Source: CAVZTX01 sp963778375
GTDB lineage: Bacteria; Chloroflexota; Ktedonobacteria; Ktedonobacterales; Ktedonobacteraceae
Length of the DNA stretch: 64,000 nucleotides
Direction: 5' to 3'
Assembly (NCBI GenBank): GCA_963778375.1
Contig: CAVZTX010000021.1
Location: forward strand, 1 to 64,000
Shown here: positions 18,975 to 27,448 of the stretch, piece after piece
How the letters are laid out: every line of letters begins with the position of its first letter
Numbering within the stretch: the first letter of the stretch is position 1
Position numbers and translations under genes: made by a program
The notes under the pieces: model-generated
Told to the model about the DNA's origin: nothing
The model's database searches: none
The model's input: the letters and a program-made list of their open reading frames with translations, nothing else

Positions 18975-19370
18975 CTACTGACTCCCTTTGAGCTTGCGCC
19001 ACCCGCCCGCGCGGTTGTTGGCGATAATGGCTTGAAAGAGGTTCAAAAGGGCGTGCTGGTTGATGGTTTCGTCCTGACGGACTTAAATCGCCCGTGCTGT
19101 CTGGTTCCCTTGTCCCTGGTTAATAATGCCCTCGGGATCGGGGACGATGGGGTCATAGATGAAAATAGTGAGATGATCCTTCGTTCCTAGCAGCGCGCAG
19201 ATGTTGCCATTCAGTGTAAAATAGGGCCGATTGGTGCGCTTGATGGTCTCGGTCACGTCCGGGTCGGCGGCGTGCACGAGATCTCGCACCTGGCGGCACA
19301 TCTCCTGCTGCCAGCCTGGGAGCGTCTGAATGTATTCGTCAATGCGGGAGTCGGTCTGGTATGCACTCAT
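18975..19370 (-). pseudogene. DUF1801 protein with an internal TAA
   Basis: From the ATG at 19370 the frame reads SAYQTDSRIDEYIQTLPGW, then IKRTNRPYFTLNGNICALLG, a pattern of the DUF1801 (YdhG-like) family. A TAA at 19083-19085 stops it after QTARAI, yet the same frame continues for 35 clean codons (VRQDETINQHALLNLFQAII...) to TAG at 18975. The intact length would be about 130 residues, right for the family. This is a single nonsense change. The truncated 95-residue product might still fold. Confidence 0.68.
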
Positions 19371-19420
19371 GGAATGATGATACCACAAACAAGGTACTTT
19401 TGCTGATTGTGTTGAGGATG

Positions 19421-19636
19421 TCACGCCTGACTGCGGTTCGACCCCCAGCGCTTTGGCGGCGGATAGACGTAGCGGGCAATCGTCGTCGATATCCAGCCGA
19501 TAACGAAGCCGAAAAAGACCAACAGGGTGGTCTGCGCGACCTCGCTGCCGCGGATCATCAGTATGAGTAGGAGCGCAACCGCCCAGGCGATGGCGAGGCC
19601 GACGCTGTAGGTCCAATAGTTTCTGTGTCGAAGCAT
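19421..19636 (-). CDS. Small two-helix membrane protein
   Basis: A 71-residue protein with two hydrophobic helices (about 10-29 and 37-57) and a basic C-terminal tail (PPPKRWGSNRSQ). A GGAGG site lies just before the ATG. It sits 38 bp downstream of the DUF5808 gene on the same strand, so the two are probably co-transcribed. No function is recognised. Confidence 0.7.
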   Translation of the reverse strand: MLRHRNYWTYSVGLAIAWAVALLLILMIRGSEVAQTTLLVFFGFVIGWISTTIARYVYPPPKRWGSNRSQA

Positions 19637-19674
19637 TTTCTGCCTCCGTTCCTTTCGTACTCATCAATTCCAGG

Positions 19675-19992
19675 TTATTTCGTGACGGGAGTTTCTGACA
19701 TATGTTTAGCAGAGGGTGGATTGATCAATGGGTAAAAGTTGATTGACCAGCCCATGCCGAAGGCGTGCGGAACCAGCACACGCGCTGTCTCCTTGTTCCA
19801 GAATGTTTCGCGTAGACGCTCGATGGTCGGCCAGCGAAAATCGTAGGGAATGCCGAAGAGTGTTCCGTGCCATGTCCGCTCTTCTCGCGGCATGTGCAAT
19901 TGCTCGCGAATAGCCAACCCCATCAATGCTGTGATCCCGAGGATCACCATCACGTCGCCCGGTGTGGGCTGCTTCTTCTTACGCTTGGCCAT
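19675..19992 (-). CDS. DUF5808-like protein
   Basis: A 105-residue protein with a basic N-terminus (MAKRKKK), a hydrophobic segment (about 12-28) and a C-terminal block ARVLVPHAFGMGWSINFYP that matches the DUF5808 pattern (VPKRxGxGWTLNF). The function of DUF5808 is unknown, and it often forms the cytosolic tail of membrane proteins. A GGAGAAAAAG site precedes the ATG at 19992. Confidence 0.7.
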   Translation of the reverse strand: MAKRKKKQPTPGDVMVILGITALMGLAIREQLHMPREERTWHGTLFGIPYDFRWPTIERLRETFWNKETARVLVPHAFGMGWSINFYPLINPPSAKHMSETPVTK

Positions 19993-20071
19993 GTTCTTTT
20001 TCTCCTTTGCTCTGTCAGATAGCCATCGTTCAGGCTATCATCTTTTTCTCGCTAGGAAGAGAAAATCGAGT

Positions 20072-20109
20072 ATAGCAATATGTTATATTAAACAATAACA
20101 TATTGCTAT
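20072..20109. repeat. Perfect 15-bp inverted repeat
   Basis: ATAGCAATATGTTAT (20072-20086), an 8-base spacer, and its exact reverse complement (20095-20109). It is A+T-rich with no T-tract, and lies 80 bp upstream of the DUF5808 start and downstream of the NUDIX stop. It may be an operator for the 19675 gene or a bidirectional terminator. The sequence does not decide. Confidence 0.6.
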
Positions 20110-20199
20110 TTCCTTTGTCAAGGAGTAGGTTCTTACTGCCTGCTTGTTCTGCTTGAAGAGAGAAGGCAAATGATACCTCCTTAAAGTGGGGTATGAGCC

Positions 20200-20664
20200 T
20201 TATTTTACCTTTATTGTATACGCTGTTCCCGATGGTGCTTCTCCATGCAGCCAGCGGCGTAGTGGTTCACAATTGTACTGAGGGTCCATTCCCAGATACT
20301 CCAGGGCGGTTTGCTCCTCTACCCAATGAGCTGAGAGGACCAGGCCGTCAGGGTCTTGTGGGTTGATCTGACCAGTAACTTCGCAGTCAAAATGATACAC
20401 GAGCCATTCCTGGATGCTTTCCTCTGTCTTGCGAAGCACCTGGGTCGCGAAAGCAATAGTTGGTGTTCCAATAAGGCTGAGGCCAGTTTCCTCAAGCAGT
20501 TCTCGTTGGAGTCCTGCGAGCAGCTCTTCTCCTGGCTCAACCTGCCCACCTGGTAGTCCCCAGATTGGGTGCGGATGGCGTGGAAATTGTTGTTGCACGA
20601 GCAATAGATTTCCATGAAGTCGCGCTACTGCGGACGCGATGAGCTTGCAGTGATAATATGACAT
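20200..20664 (-). CDS. NUDIX hydrolase
   Basis: A 154-residue Nudix-fold protein. The Nudix box is complete (GQVEPGEELLAGLQ then RELLEETGL, about residues 41-63) and carries the metal-binding Glu residues. Family members hydrolyse a nucleoside diphosphate linked to another moiety; the substrate here is unknown. The gene appears monocistronic. A truncated paralog of its 3' third lies at 18253-18440. Confidence 0.88.
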   Translation of the reverse strand: MSYYHCKLIASAVARLHGNLLLVQQQFPRHPHPIWGLPGGQVEPGEELLAGLQRELLEETGLSLIGTPTIAFATQVLRKTEESIQEWLVYHFDCEVTGQINPQDPDGLVLSAHWVEEQTALEYLGMDPQYNCEPLRRWLHGEAPSGTAYTIKVK

Positions 20665-20867
20665 ATACTGTTCCTTCTTTCCTGTTTGGGTGAAAGGATG
20701 GTTGGGGTTGATATTGAAGTTAGTCTCATCTATATTATAGCAAATGAGCTGTTTGTCTCACTGAGATGATTTGGGACTCATAAAGAGTAATCTTAACCAA
20801 CTGGTTTCCGTACAGTTCATAAGATGGAAAAACTGCTGGCTTAAGACAAGAAAGGAAGAATATAGCT

Positions 20868-21341
20868 ATGACACGCGTTGACACTCCTATCTTCATCCCT
20901 TTGCCCATGGAAACAGTATTTAACTACGTAACAGATCCAGGCTATTGGCCGCAATGGCATCCATCATCACTCGGCGTGAGTGGCGCGACCGGCCACTCTC
21001 TGGAAAAAGGTGAGCAGGTCACCGAAGAATTTCTTGTGGCAGGCAGGCACGGAAAGGCAACCTGGACGGTTCGCGAACGAGTCTTCCCTCGGCTTTGGAG
21101 CATAGAGGGAGATGTTGCAGGAAGTGCTGGCAAAGGCGTGGTAACGTACCTCCTTCAGCCACAGGACGACGGTACTCTCTTTGAACGAGAGTTTATTTAC
21201 TCGATGAGTAGTCCACTGTACGTCTTACTTGATCGCCTCTTCATTCGCCGCCGTATCGAAGCCAAATCGTGGCAAGCGGTGCGCCAACTCAAACAGGTTC
21301 TGTTGGAGCGGCAAGAAAGCTCAGCAGAAAAATCAATGTAA
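20868..21341 (+). CDS. SRPBCC (START-like) protein
   Basis: A 157-residue protein beginning FIPLPMETVFNYVTDPGYWP, the typical first strand and helices of the polyketide-cyclase/SRPBCC fold, and ending with a long C-terminal helix. Such proteins bind hydrophobic ligands in a deep cavity; ligand and role are unknown. AAGAAAGGAAGAA precedes the ATG. It converges with the DUF6194 gene. Confidence 0.8.
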   Translation: MTRVDTPIFIPLPMETVFNYVTDPGYWPQWHPSSLGVSGATGHSLEKGEQVTEEFLVAGRHGKATWTVRERVFPRLWSIEGDVAGSAGKGVVTYLLQPQDDGTLFEREFIYSMSSPLYVLLDRLFIRRRIEAKSWQAVRQLKQVLLERQESSAEKSM

Positions 21342-21404
21342 GGGTGCATGCTTTTTGGTGAATGGCGTATGCACGTCGCGCTGCTCCAGTTCTCAGGTTG
21401 GAGC

Positions 21405-21836
21405 TTATTTGCGGGCTGCCTGTCTCTTGTACTTGCTCACCGCCATGTCATATGCCTCGACCAGGAGTGGCTGCACGTTCGTTTCAAACGTCTCGTCGCC
21501 AGGGTTGAGCACGCACACCCAGTACATTCGGCCATACACCGGATGAGGCATCACCTGATCCAGGGTAGTGAAGTCGTAGCTGCTAGCGTTCTCGCCGAAG
21601 AGAGAGCGAAACGTCTGCTTACCGATGCCGATGTTCAAGCGAAAGATCGACGGACGGTTGAGATTGGAGAACTGATCATAGAGGTCGCTCGTCACAAGCG
21701 TCACAAACGGAAACCGATGGTCCGGCGGAACGTTCCTATCCGGATTGTAGAAGAAGAAGCTGTTGCCCGAATCGGCCACAACATCCACGCCCTCACATGT
21801 CTCAGTGATGTACCGGCTGATCTCAGCTTCGTTCAC
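21405..21836 (-). CDS. DUF6194-family protein
   Basis: A 143-residue protein matching the DUF6194 pattern: GNSFFFYNPD, HRFPFVTLVTSDLYD, RPSIFRLNIGIGKQTF, MPHPVYGRMYWVCVLNPG. Its size is normal for the family, and its biochemical function is unknown. It is single-domain and soluble. AAGAAAGGATCACTACCTG lies before the start. Confidence 0.8.
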   Translation of the reverse strand: MNEAEISRYITETCEGVDVVADSGNSFFFYNPDRNVPPDHRFPFVTLVTSDLYDQFSNLNRPSIFRLNIGIGKQTFRSLFGENASSYDFTTLDQVMPHPVYGRMYWVCVLNPGDETFETNVQPLLVEAYDMAVSKYKRQAARK

Positions 21837-22055
21837 AGGTAGTGATCCTTTCTTGCCTGGCTTTGCAATGCATATTCTGTGCTTAACTGTAGACTTATTG
21901 TATCACTCACTATTTAACACCTTGGGTCATATAGTTACTGATAATTGTATCATGCGTTACGTCCATTATAAATTATAATTTTGTTCGCTAATGCTCACTT
22001 ACAGAAATATCGATATTTACCGATGACCTGACAAGAAGAGAAAAAGAGGCTGATA

Positions 22056-24443
22056 ATGTTTGAATATGCGGTAGATATGCTCTCTGGGGTAACGCTGGGA
22101 AATTACCGTCTGGAACGGCAGGTTGGAGCGAGTCAGGGCGGACCTATCTTTCTTGCACGCGCCGATGCCGGGGCAACTACCTACCTGCTGCATTTCCTGG
22201 CTGAACCAACTAAACAGGGGGCAGATAAGCGTCACTACAACCTGGAACGCTTTCAATACCTGGTAAGCCAAATGATGTCCCTGCAACATCCTTCTATTCT
22301 CCCTCTTCTTGACTATGGAACCTATCAAGGCATTCCCTACCTGGTATCGCCGAACCTTACTCACAATTCACTACGCCGTCATCTGACTCATCATGGACCG
22401 ATCAACGCCTTTACCGTGGGTCGCTACCTCGATCAGATCGCTGTCGCTCTAGACTATGCGCATAAGCATGGCGTGTTTCATGGACATCTCACACTTGATT
22501 GTATTTTCATACGCCCCGATAGGCGACTGGTCCTGGCAGACTTTGGAGTGAGGAGTCTCCTTGAGTTGAATGCATCGGGGAAATTGCTCTTTGATGGTAG
22601 TGAGGCGTGTGCTCCTGAACAACTTCTTGGCAAACCAACCGATCCTGCCAGCGATGTGTATGCGTTGGGTTCAGTGCTCTACCAGCTCCTCACGGGCTTG
22701 CCTGTATTTGCCGGTACCTCCTCATTTGAGGTTATCCAGCAACATTTGTTCGCTACAGTTCCACCACTCGGCGAGTCGCGCAGTGATCTGCCAGGAGAGC
22801 TAGATAGCATTCTTGGACAGGCTCTGGCTAAGGATCCGAAGCAACGCTACCAGCAAGCCGGTGCGCTGGCAAATGCCTATCACCAGGTGGTGGACCCCTA
22901 TAATCGCAAGCGCGTGCCGTTTGTTCTCAATTCCTCACCTGCTATGCCGGTACAGCGGCCTTTTGTTCCAGGAGCGACACCAGCAGAAGCGGAATTCACT
23001 GATCCCGAGTGGAGCAGCAACGGATCCGTTTTTGATCGCGATAGTGGTATAGGATACCAGGGGCCACAGACACCCTTGTCGCCGGTTCTAGTGGATATTT
23101 CAGATGATCCGACACTTAAAAGAATACCGGCAGTCCTCAAGCAGACGCCTTTGCCATCGGTTCAAGAGGACGTAGCAAGTATAGAATTCCCGAACCAGCA
23201 GACGCTGCTGAAGCAAACGCCGTTGCCTCCTCCTTTTGAGGACGTGGTAGATGTGAAAACTTTGAACCCGTATACACTGCTCAAGCAGACGCCGTTGCCT
23301 CCTCCTCTAGAGAATGTAGTAGATGTGCATACCCTGAACTCGCCCTCGCTGCTCGAGCAAACGCCGTTGCCTCCTACTCTAGAGGACGTAGCAGTTGAAG
23401 AATCATCGGACTTGCGTAGCAATCCCCAGGCTACATTGCTACACCGAGTTCAGCAGAAGCATACCTGGCGCACGGCAATGATTGCGTTTCTGCTCGTGCT
23501 TATTGCGAGTGGTACCGTTGGGGCCGCGCTGATCTTCAGGCAGAGCGCTGGATTGTCGGGATTTCCAGGGCTAGTAACGTTCTTTGCTAACTCGAAGATT
23601 CTGCTGGGTCTGTGTATCGCCCTCTCGATTGGCTTTTTCGTAGCTTTCAACATCATCTCACGCGTTAGCTTGTCGACTACCAGGCATGAGTATGCCTACA
23701 CGGTCTTGTGGCAGTTTGGTTGCGCGTTGCTTGTGCCCTTTTTCCTGCCGTTTGATCGTTTCTCCATCAGTATCAGTCCGCAAGTGTTGCTACTTGTAGC
23801 ACTTTCGGTCGTGCTATGGGCACTGGTTGATGTGTTCCAGTTTTCGGCTTTCAAGTATGAAGAGGCAAGCGTTCTCTCGGGCATTTTTCCCTTGAACTTT
23901 GTCTTCACCTTTTTGGTCAGCGTCGTTTTGTTTCACTCGGTGATCACACCGACGGTTGTCGTTGGGTTCCTCATCATCATGGCGGCCTCGTTGTTGATTG
24001 GAGGGTATCACACGGGCTTGCGGCTATCAAAAGGCGTGGTCTTTGCACTGCTGTGTAGTTTCTTTCGGGGAGTCGTATTAGGCTTTAACAGCGAAGTGGT
24101 CAAAAGCTTTTCCATTGGTCCCAATATGTTTGTGGGTTTCCTCTTCCCGGCACTTGTCAGCCTGTTGATCTTGTTACGACCAAAAAAGTCGGAGCTGCGT
24201 TATGAGCTACAAGTGCAATGGAAGAAGATTCTGCTCAATGCAGCGGTTTTGGATGTCTACTACTTTTTTTTGCTAAAAGCCTTTCAGCTTGGGAATACCC
24301 CACAGGTAGTGGCGCTCTCGGCAAGCTCAACACTGCTGACAGCGCTTGCCGGTATTGTGATCCTGAAAGAAGACAAGCACAAAGTTCTCAAAATTAGTGT
24401 TGCGGCGCTGGCAACACTGGGCGTGATACTAGTACAACTGTAG
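22056..24443 (+). CDS. Pseudokinase-EamA permease fusion protein
   Basis: A 795-residue protein. Residues about 15-285 have a Ser/Thr-kinase fold, but the HRD motif is HGH (142-144), the usual catalytic-loop Lys is Thr, and the beta3 Lys is missing (TTYLLHFL). DFG (162-164) and APE (about 186-188) remain, so it should be catalytically dead. Residues about 285-450 form a linker with four repeats built on LLKQTPLPP(P)xEDVV. From about 470 to the end there are roughly ten membrane helices in an EamA/DMT arrangement, ending ALAGIVILKEDKHKVLKISV. Transporters with N-terminal kinase domains are rare. Control of transport by ligand binding or partner kinases through the pseudokinase is inference. 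It is monocistronic. Confidence 0.88.
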   Translation: MFEYAVDMLSGVTLGNYRLERQVGASQGGPIFLARADAGATTYLLHFLAEPTKQGADKRHYNLERFQYLVSQMMSLQHPSILPLLDYGTYQGIPYLVSPNLTHNSLRRHLTHHGPINAFTVGRYLDQIAVALDYAHKHGVFHGHLTLDCIFIRPDRRLVLADFGVRSLLELNASGKLLFDGSEACAPEQLLGKPTDPASDVYALGSVLYQLLTGLPVFAGTSSFEVIQQHLFATVPPLGESRSDLPGELDSILGQALAKDPKQRYQQAGALANAYHQVVDPYNRKRVPFVLNSSPAMPVQRPFVPGATPAEAEFTDPEWSSNGSVFDRDSGIGYQGPQTPLSPVLVDISDDPTLKRIPAVLKQTPLPSVQEDVASIEFPNQQTLLKQTPLPPPFEDVVDVKTLNPYTLLKQTPLPPPLENVVDVHTLNSPSLLEQTPLPPTLEDVAVEESSDLRSNPQATLLHRVQQKHTWRTAMIAFLLVLIASGTVGAALIFRQSAGLSGFPGLVTFFANSKILLGLCIALSIGFFVAFNIISRVSLSTTRHEYAYTVLWQFGCALLVPFFLPFDRFSISISPQVLLLVALSVVLWALVDVFQFSAFKYEEASVLSGIFPLNFVFTFLVSVVLFHSVITPTVVVGFLIIMAASLLIGGYHTGLRLSKGVVFALLCSFFRGVVLGFNSEVVKSFSIGPNMFVGFLFPALVSLLILLRPKKSELRYELQVQWKKILLNAAVLDVYYFFLLKAFQLGNTPQVVALSASSTLLTALAGIVILKEDKHKVLKISVAALATLGVILVQL

Positions 24444-24588
24444 TCGCTGAACCGGTTCATCCCGCAAGTTATGGCAGCCTGATCAGCCTCATCTTGACCT
24501 GGCGGGCTAATAGCCTGCCGCTTCTTGAGCGTGTCGCGTGGCCGATAAATTGGCAAGCTATTTTTCCCGCAATTGGCCTGCACACCCA

Positions 24589-25077
24589 CTAAATATCCGG
24601 GGCGGTGAGACCGTGCATGCCGAGGGAGTAGGCAATCTCGCCGCCGTGATGGATGTCATGCTCCATGACGTGCCAGATGACCCAGCCGCGGGTTAAGGTG
24701 TAAATCTGGCCTTCCCACTCATCCTCGACAGTCGATTGCAAATCGGCGAGTGTATAGCGCCCCAGCACCTCCTGGATCACCTGCCAGGTTTTTTCCAATC
24801 CGCTCACCAGCTCATCGGCTGAGCGTGGGAGACTTCCAGGCTTAGCCCACTCATGAAAAGCGCCGAAGTCCTCATCGCCCTCTTCCAGATTACCGTGGAA
24901 CCAGCCAGCCCGCACCGCAATCACGTGACGCGCCAGCTCATCGATTGAACGCAGGTCAGGCGCTGCACGGAGTGCAAGTTGCTCCGTTGAAAGTCGAGCG
25001 AGGGCAATGCTCAATTGATTCTGGTAGGTTTGCCAGCCCTGGCTAAAGAACGCCAGAGTCTCGCTTGTTTCGCTCAT
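24589..25077 (-). CDS. DinB-family protein
   Basis: A 162-residue four-helix DinB fold. Potential metal ligands are ELARHVIAV (His about 51) and MEHDIHHGGE (His about 138-143). Related enzymes include bacillithiol and mycothiol transferases; the substrate here is unknown. It is one of four DinB/ClbS-type loci in this window (18450, 24589, 31816 plus relatives). The start is at 25077 with a GGAGCGAAAAA site. Confidence 0.82.
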   Translation of the reverse strand: MSETSETLAFFSQGWQTYQNQLSIALARLSTEQLALRAAPDLRSIDELARHVIAVRAGWFHGNLEEGDEDFGAFHEWAKPGSLPRSADELVSGLEKTWQVIQEVLGRYTLADLQSTVEDEWEGQIYTLTRGWVIWHVMEHDIHHGGEIAYSLGMHGLTAPDI

Positions 25078-25208
25078 GTTTTTCGCTCCTTGTGGCTAAC
25101 ATACTGTGAAACGACCTCTGCTATTGTACACGATTGAGGTAGTGTTTGTACATATGTACTATCTGTAGGGAGGATGTCAGGCTCGTAGCCTATATTTTTT
25201 AAGGGTTG

Positions 25209-25991
25209 TTAAATGTCGGTTGTACTACCATGGCGCCCGTGGCCTTCTGTGAAACGGCGGGCACCTGAGAGCGATTCTCCTGATTGGAGCACTTCAAGGC
25301 CATGGCGGGTCTCGTTGAGGAGTGCGTCTTGTAGAGGGAGTGACCATTGCTCGTAGGAGGAGAGACGGTCGGAACGGAGGCAGTTTTGTGGGAAATGCGC
25401 AAGTTCGTTTGCCAGAGTGATTGCTGCCGATAATGCATCTCCTTTGGGAACGAGGCGATTAGCTAGACCCATGATGCGAGCCTCCTGGCCTGATACACCC
25501 CGACCTGTGAGTATGAGATCAAGCGCGTGGCTGTGACCGATAAGGCGAGGCAGACGAATTGTCCCTCCATCGACAAGGGGAATTCCCCAACGGCGATTAT
25601 AGACGCCGAAAACGGCATCTTCGGCGGCAACACGCAGGTCGCACCAGAGGGCGAGTTCGAAACCACCCGCAACAGCGTAGCCTTCGACGGCCGCAATGAC
25701 GGGTTTGCTGAGGAGCATGCGTGTAATGCCGAGAGGTCCATCGCCATCCTCGGCAACACGCAATCCGCGTTCTTCGTCGGACATGGCAGTGAGATCGAAG
25801 CCGGAGCAGAACGTCCCGCTTGCTCCGGTGAGCACGGCGATGGAAAGCGCGGAGTCTACATCGAAGGCACGAAATGCCTGTACCAACGCGGCTGCGGTTG
25901 GACCATCGATGGCATTGCGAACCTGGGGTCGATTGATGGTGACGATGAAGATGGGGCCGTTACGCTCTGTTGTGATGGTGTTTGTTGCCAT
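25209..25991 (-). CDS. Enoyl-CoA hydratase/isomerase family (crotonase)
   Basis: A 260-residue crotonase-fold protein: FCSGFDLTAM (oxyanion hole), GYAVAGGFELALWCDLRVA (second oxyanion Gly and first Glu), and GIPLVDGGTIRLPRLIG. The second catalytic Glu of classical enoyl-CoA hydratases (PExGL region) is replaced (PLVDGG), so the reaction may be isomerase- or lyase-like rather than hydration. It is followed on the same strand by no obvious partner, and the PLP enzyme 86 bp upstream may share transcription. Confidence 0.85.
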   Translation of the reverse strand: MATNTITTERNGPIFIVTINRPQVRNAIDGPTAAALVQAFRAFDVDSALSIAVLTGASGTFCSGFDLTAMSDEERGLRVAEDGDGPLGITRMLLSKPVIAAVEGYAVAGGFELALWCDLRVAAEDAVFGVYNRRWGIPLVDGGTIRLPRLIGHSHALDLILTGRGVSGQEARIMGLANRLVPKGDALSAAITLANELAHFPQNCLRSDRLSSYEQWSLPLQDALLNETRHGLEVLQSGESLSGARRFTEGHGRHGSTTDI

Positions 25992-26077
25992 ATTTGATCC
26001 TCTTTCTGTGTCATACAGGATACGGTGTGATGTTCCTCATCCTTTTGCAAACCTGGTCTCACGCAATTATGCTGAAT

Positions 26078-27202
26078 TTAGGCGGAAAGGGTGTCGAGTG
26101 CGTGGCTGATGTCTTCGAGCAGGTCTTGTGTATCCTCGCAGCCAGCGCTCAGACGGATGAAGCCATCGGGGATGGCGTCGCCTTTCCAGCGTGCTCGTCG
26201 CTCGGCGGTGGTGTGAAGGCCACCGAAGCTGGTTGCGGTAACGACGAGTTGGCAGGATGCAAGGAAGTGTTCTGCCTGGGCTGCTGTGGCCAGGACGAAG
26301 CCTACAACGGGACCGTAGTGTTTCATCTGACGAGAGGCGATGGCGTGGGCGGGATCTTGAGGTAGGCCCGGATAGCGGACGCGTTGTACTTCGGGACGGG
26401 TGGCGAGCAGGTGGGCGATTGCAAGGGCGTTTGTGCATTGGCGTTCAAGGCGCATATGAAGGGTAGCAAGTGAGCGATGGGCAAGCCAAATCTCCATTGG
26501 GCCGGGGATTGCGCCCTGGAGGTTACGGAAGGCGCGTAGTCGCTGCGCCCATGATGGATCGCGGGTTGCGACGTGACCGAGGATGAGGTCGCTGTGGCCG
26601 GTGAGGGATTTGGTGTCACTGGAGACGGAGAAGTCCGCGCCGAGTGCCAGGGGTTGTTGGCCCAGGACGGTTGCGGTGGTGTTGTCGACGGCGACAAGGA
26701 CGCCGCGACTGTGCGCAGCGGCGATGATTTCGGTGAGATCGCAGACATCGAGGCCAGGATTGCTGGGGGTTTCGAGCCAAAGCAGTGTTGCGCCGTCGAG
26801 TAGTTCAGCCTGGACGTTTCCGATGGTGGGTGCCATGCGCACTTCGATGCCTAGTGAGGCGAAGTAGCCTTCGGCTAGCATGCGGGAGGTGTAGTAACAA
26901 TCGGATGGCATGACGAGGATGTTGGCTTTGCTTTCTTTGCTTCCGACAAGTGTAACGTTTAATACAGCGGTGATGGCGGCCATGCCGGAGGCAAATACGA
27001 GCGCTTGTCCACCTTCCAGCTCGCCGAGCGCCTGCTCAAAGCGCGTCCAGGTCGGATTGTGGTAACGACCGTAGGTGTGGGGGGATGTATCGGGTTCTCC
27101 ACTGAGATGGTAGGTGGAGGCGAAGGTTGGCCCGGGTAGGAATGGTTCTCCCTGGGTTGGTGCCGGGGTTCCGGCAAGGATGACTCGTGTCGCGTCGCGC
27201 AA
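26078..27202 (-). CDS. Cys/Met metabolism PLP-dependent enzyme (cystathionine gamma-synthase-like)
   Basis: A 374-residue fold-type I PLP enzyme: YGRYHNPTWTRFEQALGELE (substrate/PLP loop), VFASGMAAITAVL, LLWLETPSNPG, VAVDNTTAT, and the Schiff-base Lys in SDTKSLTGHSDL. The family includes cystathionine gamma-synthase, gamma-lyase and methionine gamma-lyase; which one cannot be decided here. No other methionine-pathway gene is adjacent. Confidence 0.87.
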   Translation of the reverse strand: MRDATRVILAGTPAPTQGEPFLPGPTFASTYHLSGEPDTSPHTYGRYHNPTWTRFEQALGELEGGQALVFASGMAAITAVLNVTLVGSKESKANILVMPSDCYYTSRMLAEGYFASLGIEVRMAPTIGNVQAELLDGATLLWLETPSNPGLDVCDLTEIIAAAHSRGVLVAVDNTTATVLGQQPLALGADFSVSSDTKSLTGHSDLILGHVATRDPSWAQRLRAFRNLQGAIPGPMEIWLAHRSLATLHMRLERQCTNALAIAHLLATRPEVQRVRYPGLPQDPAHAIASRQMKHYGPVVGFVLATAAQAEHFLASCQLVVTATSFGGLHTTAERRARWKGDAIPDGFIRLSAGCEDTQDLLEDISHALDTLSA

Positions 27203-27448
27203 GGTGAGTATGCTCCTCTCTGATATTACGATACCTTGATAGAGTATAGCGTACCTTCATGCAGGTTCGGGCGCAAGAGCCAATAGAAGGAGTAGGGTGC
27301 CACTATGATGCTTATGGTCTTTCTCGGATTCAGTGATCCGATAGAAGAACCACTTTATAGCTATAAGTTCAGTCAGTTAATGAATTTCGTATAGCCATAA
27401 ACTCTCTACTCTGAGAGCCACTCGTAATACAATAGTGCAGGAGACGAG

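Noticed and set aside
19430..19460. A GGTTCGAC word resembling a tRNA T-loop
   Set aside because: No cloverleaf can be built around it; it encodes the C-terminus of the small membrane protein at 19421-19636.
24472..24589. A coherent-looking plus-strand frame (SLILTWRANSLPLLERV...) after the pseudokinase gene
   Set aside because: About 38 codons with no start or family; possibly a gene relic but not supportable.
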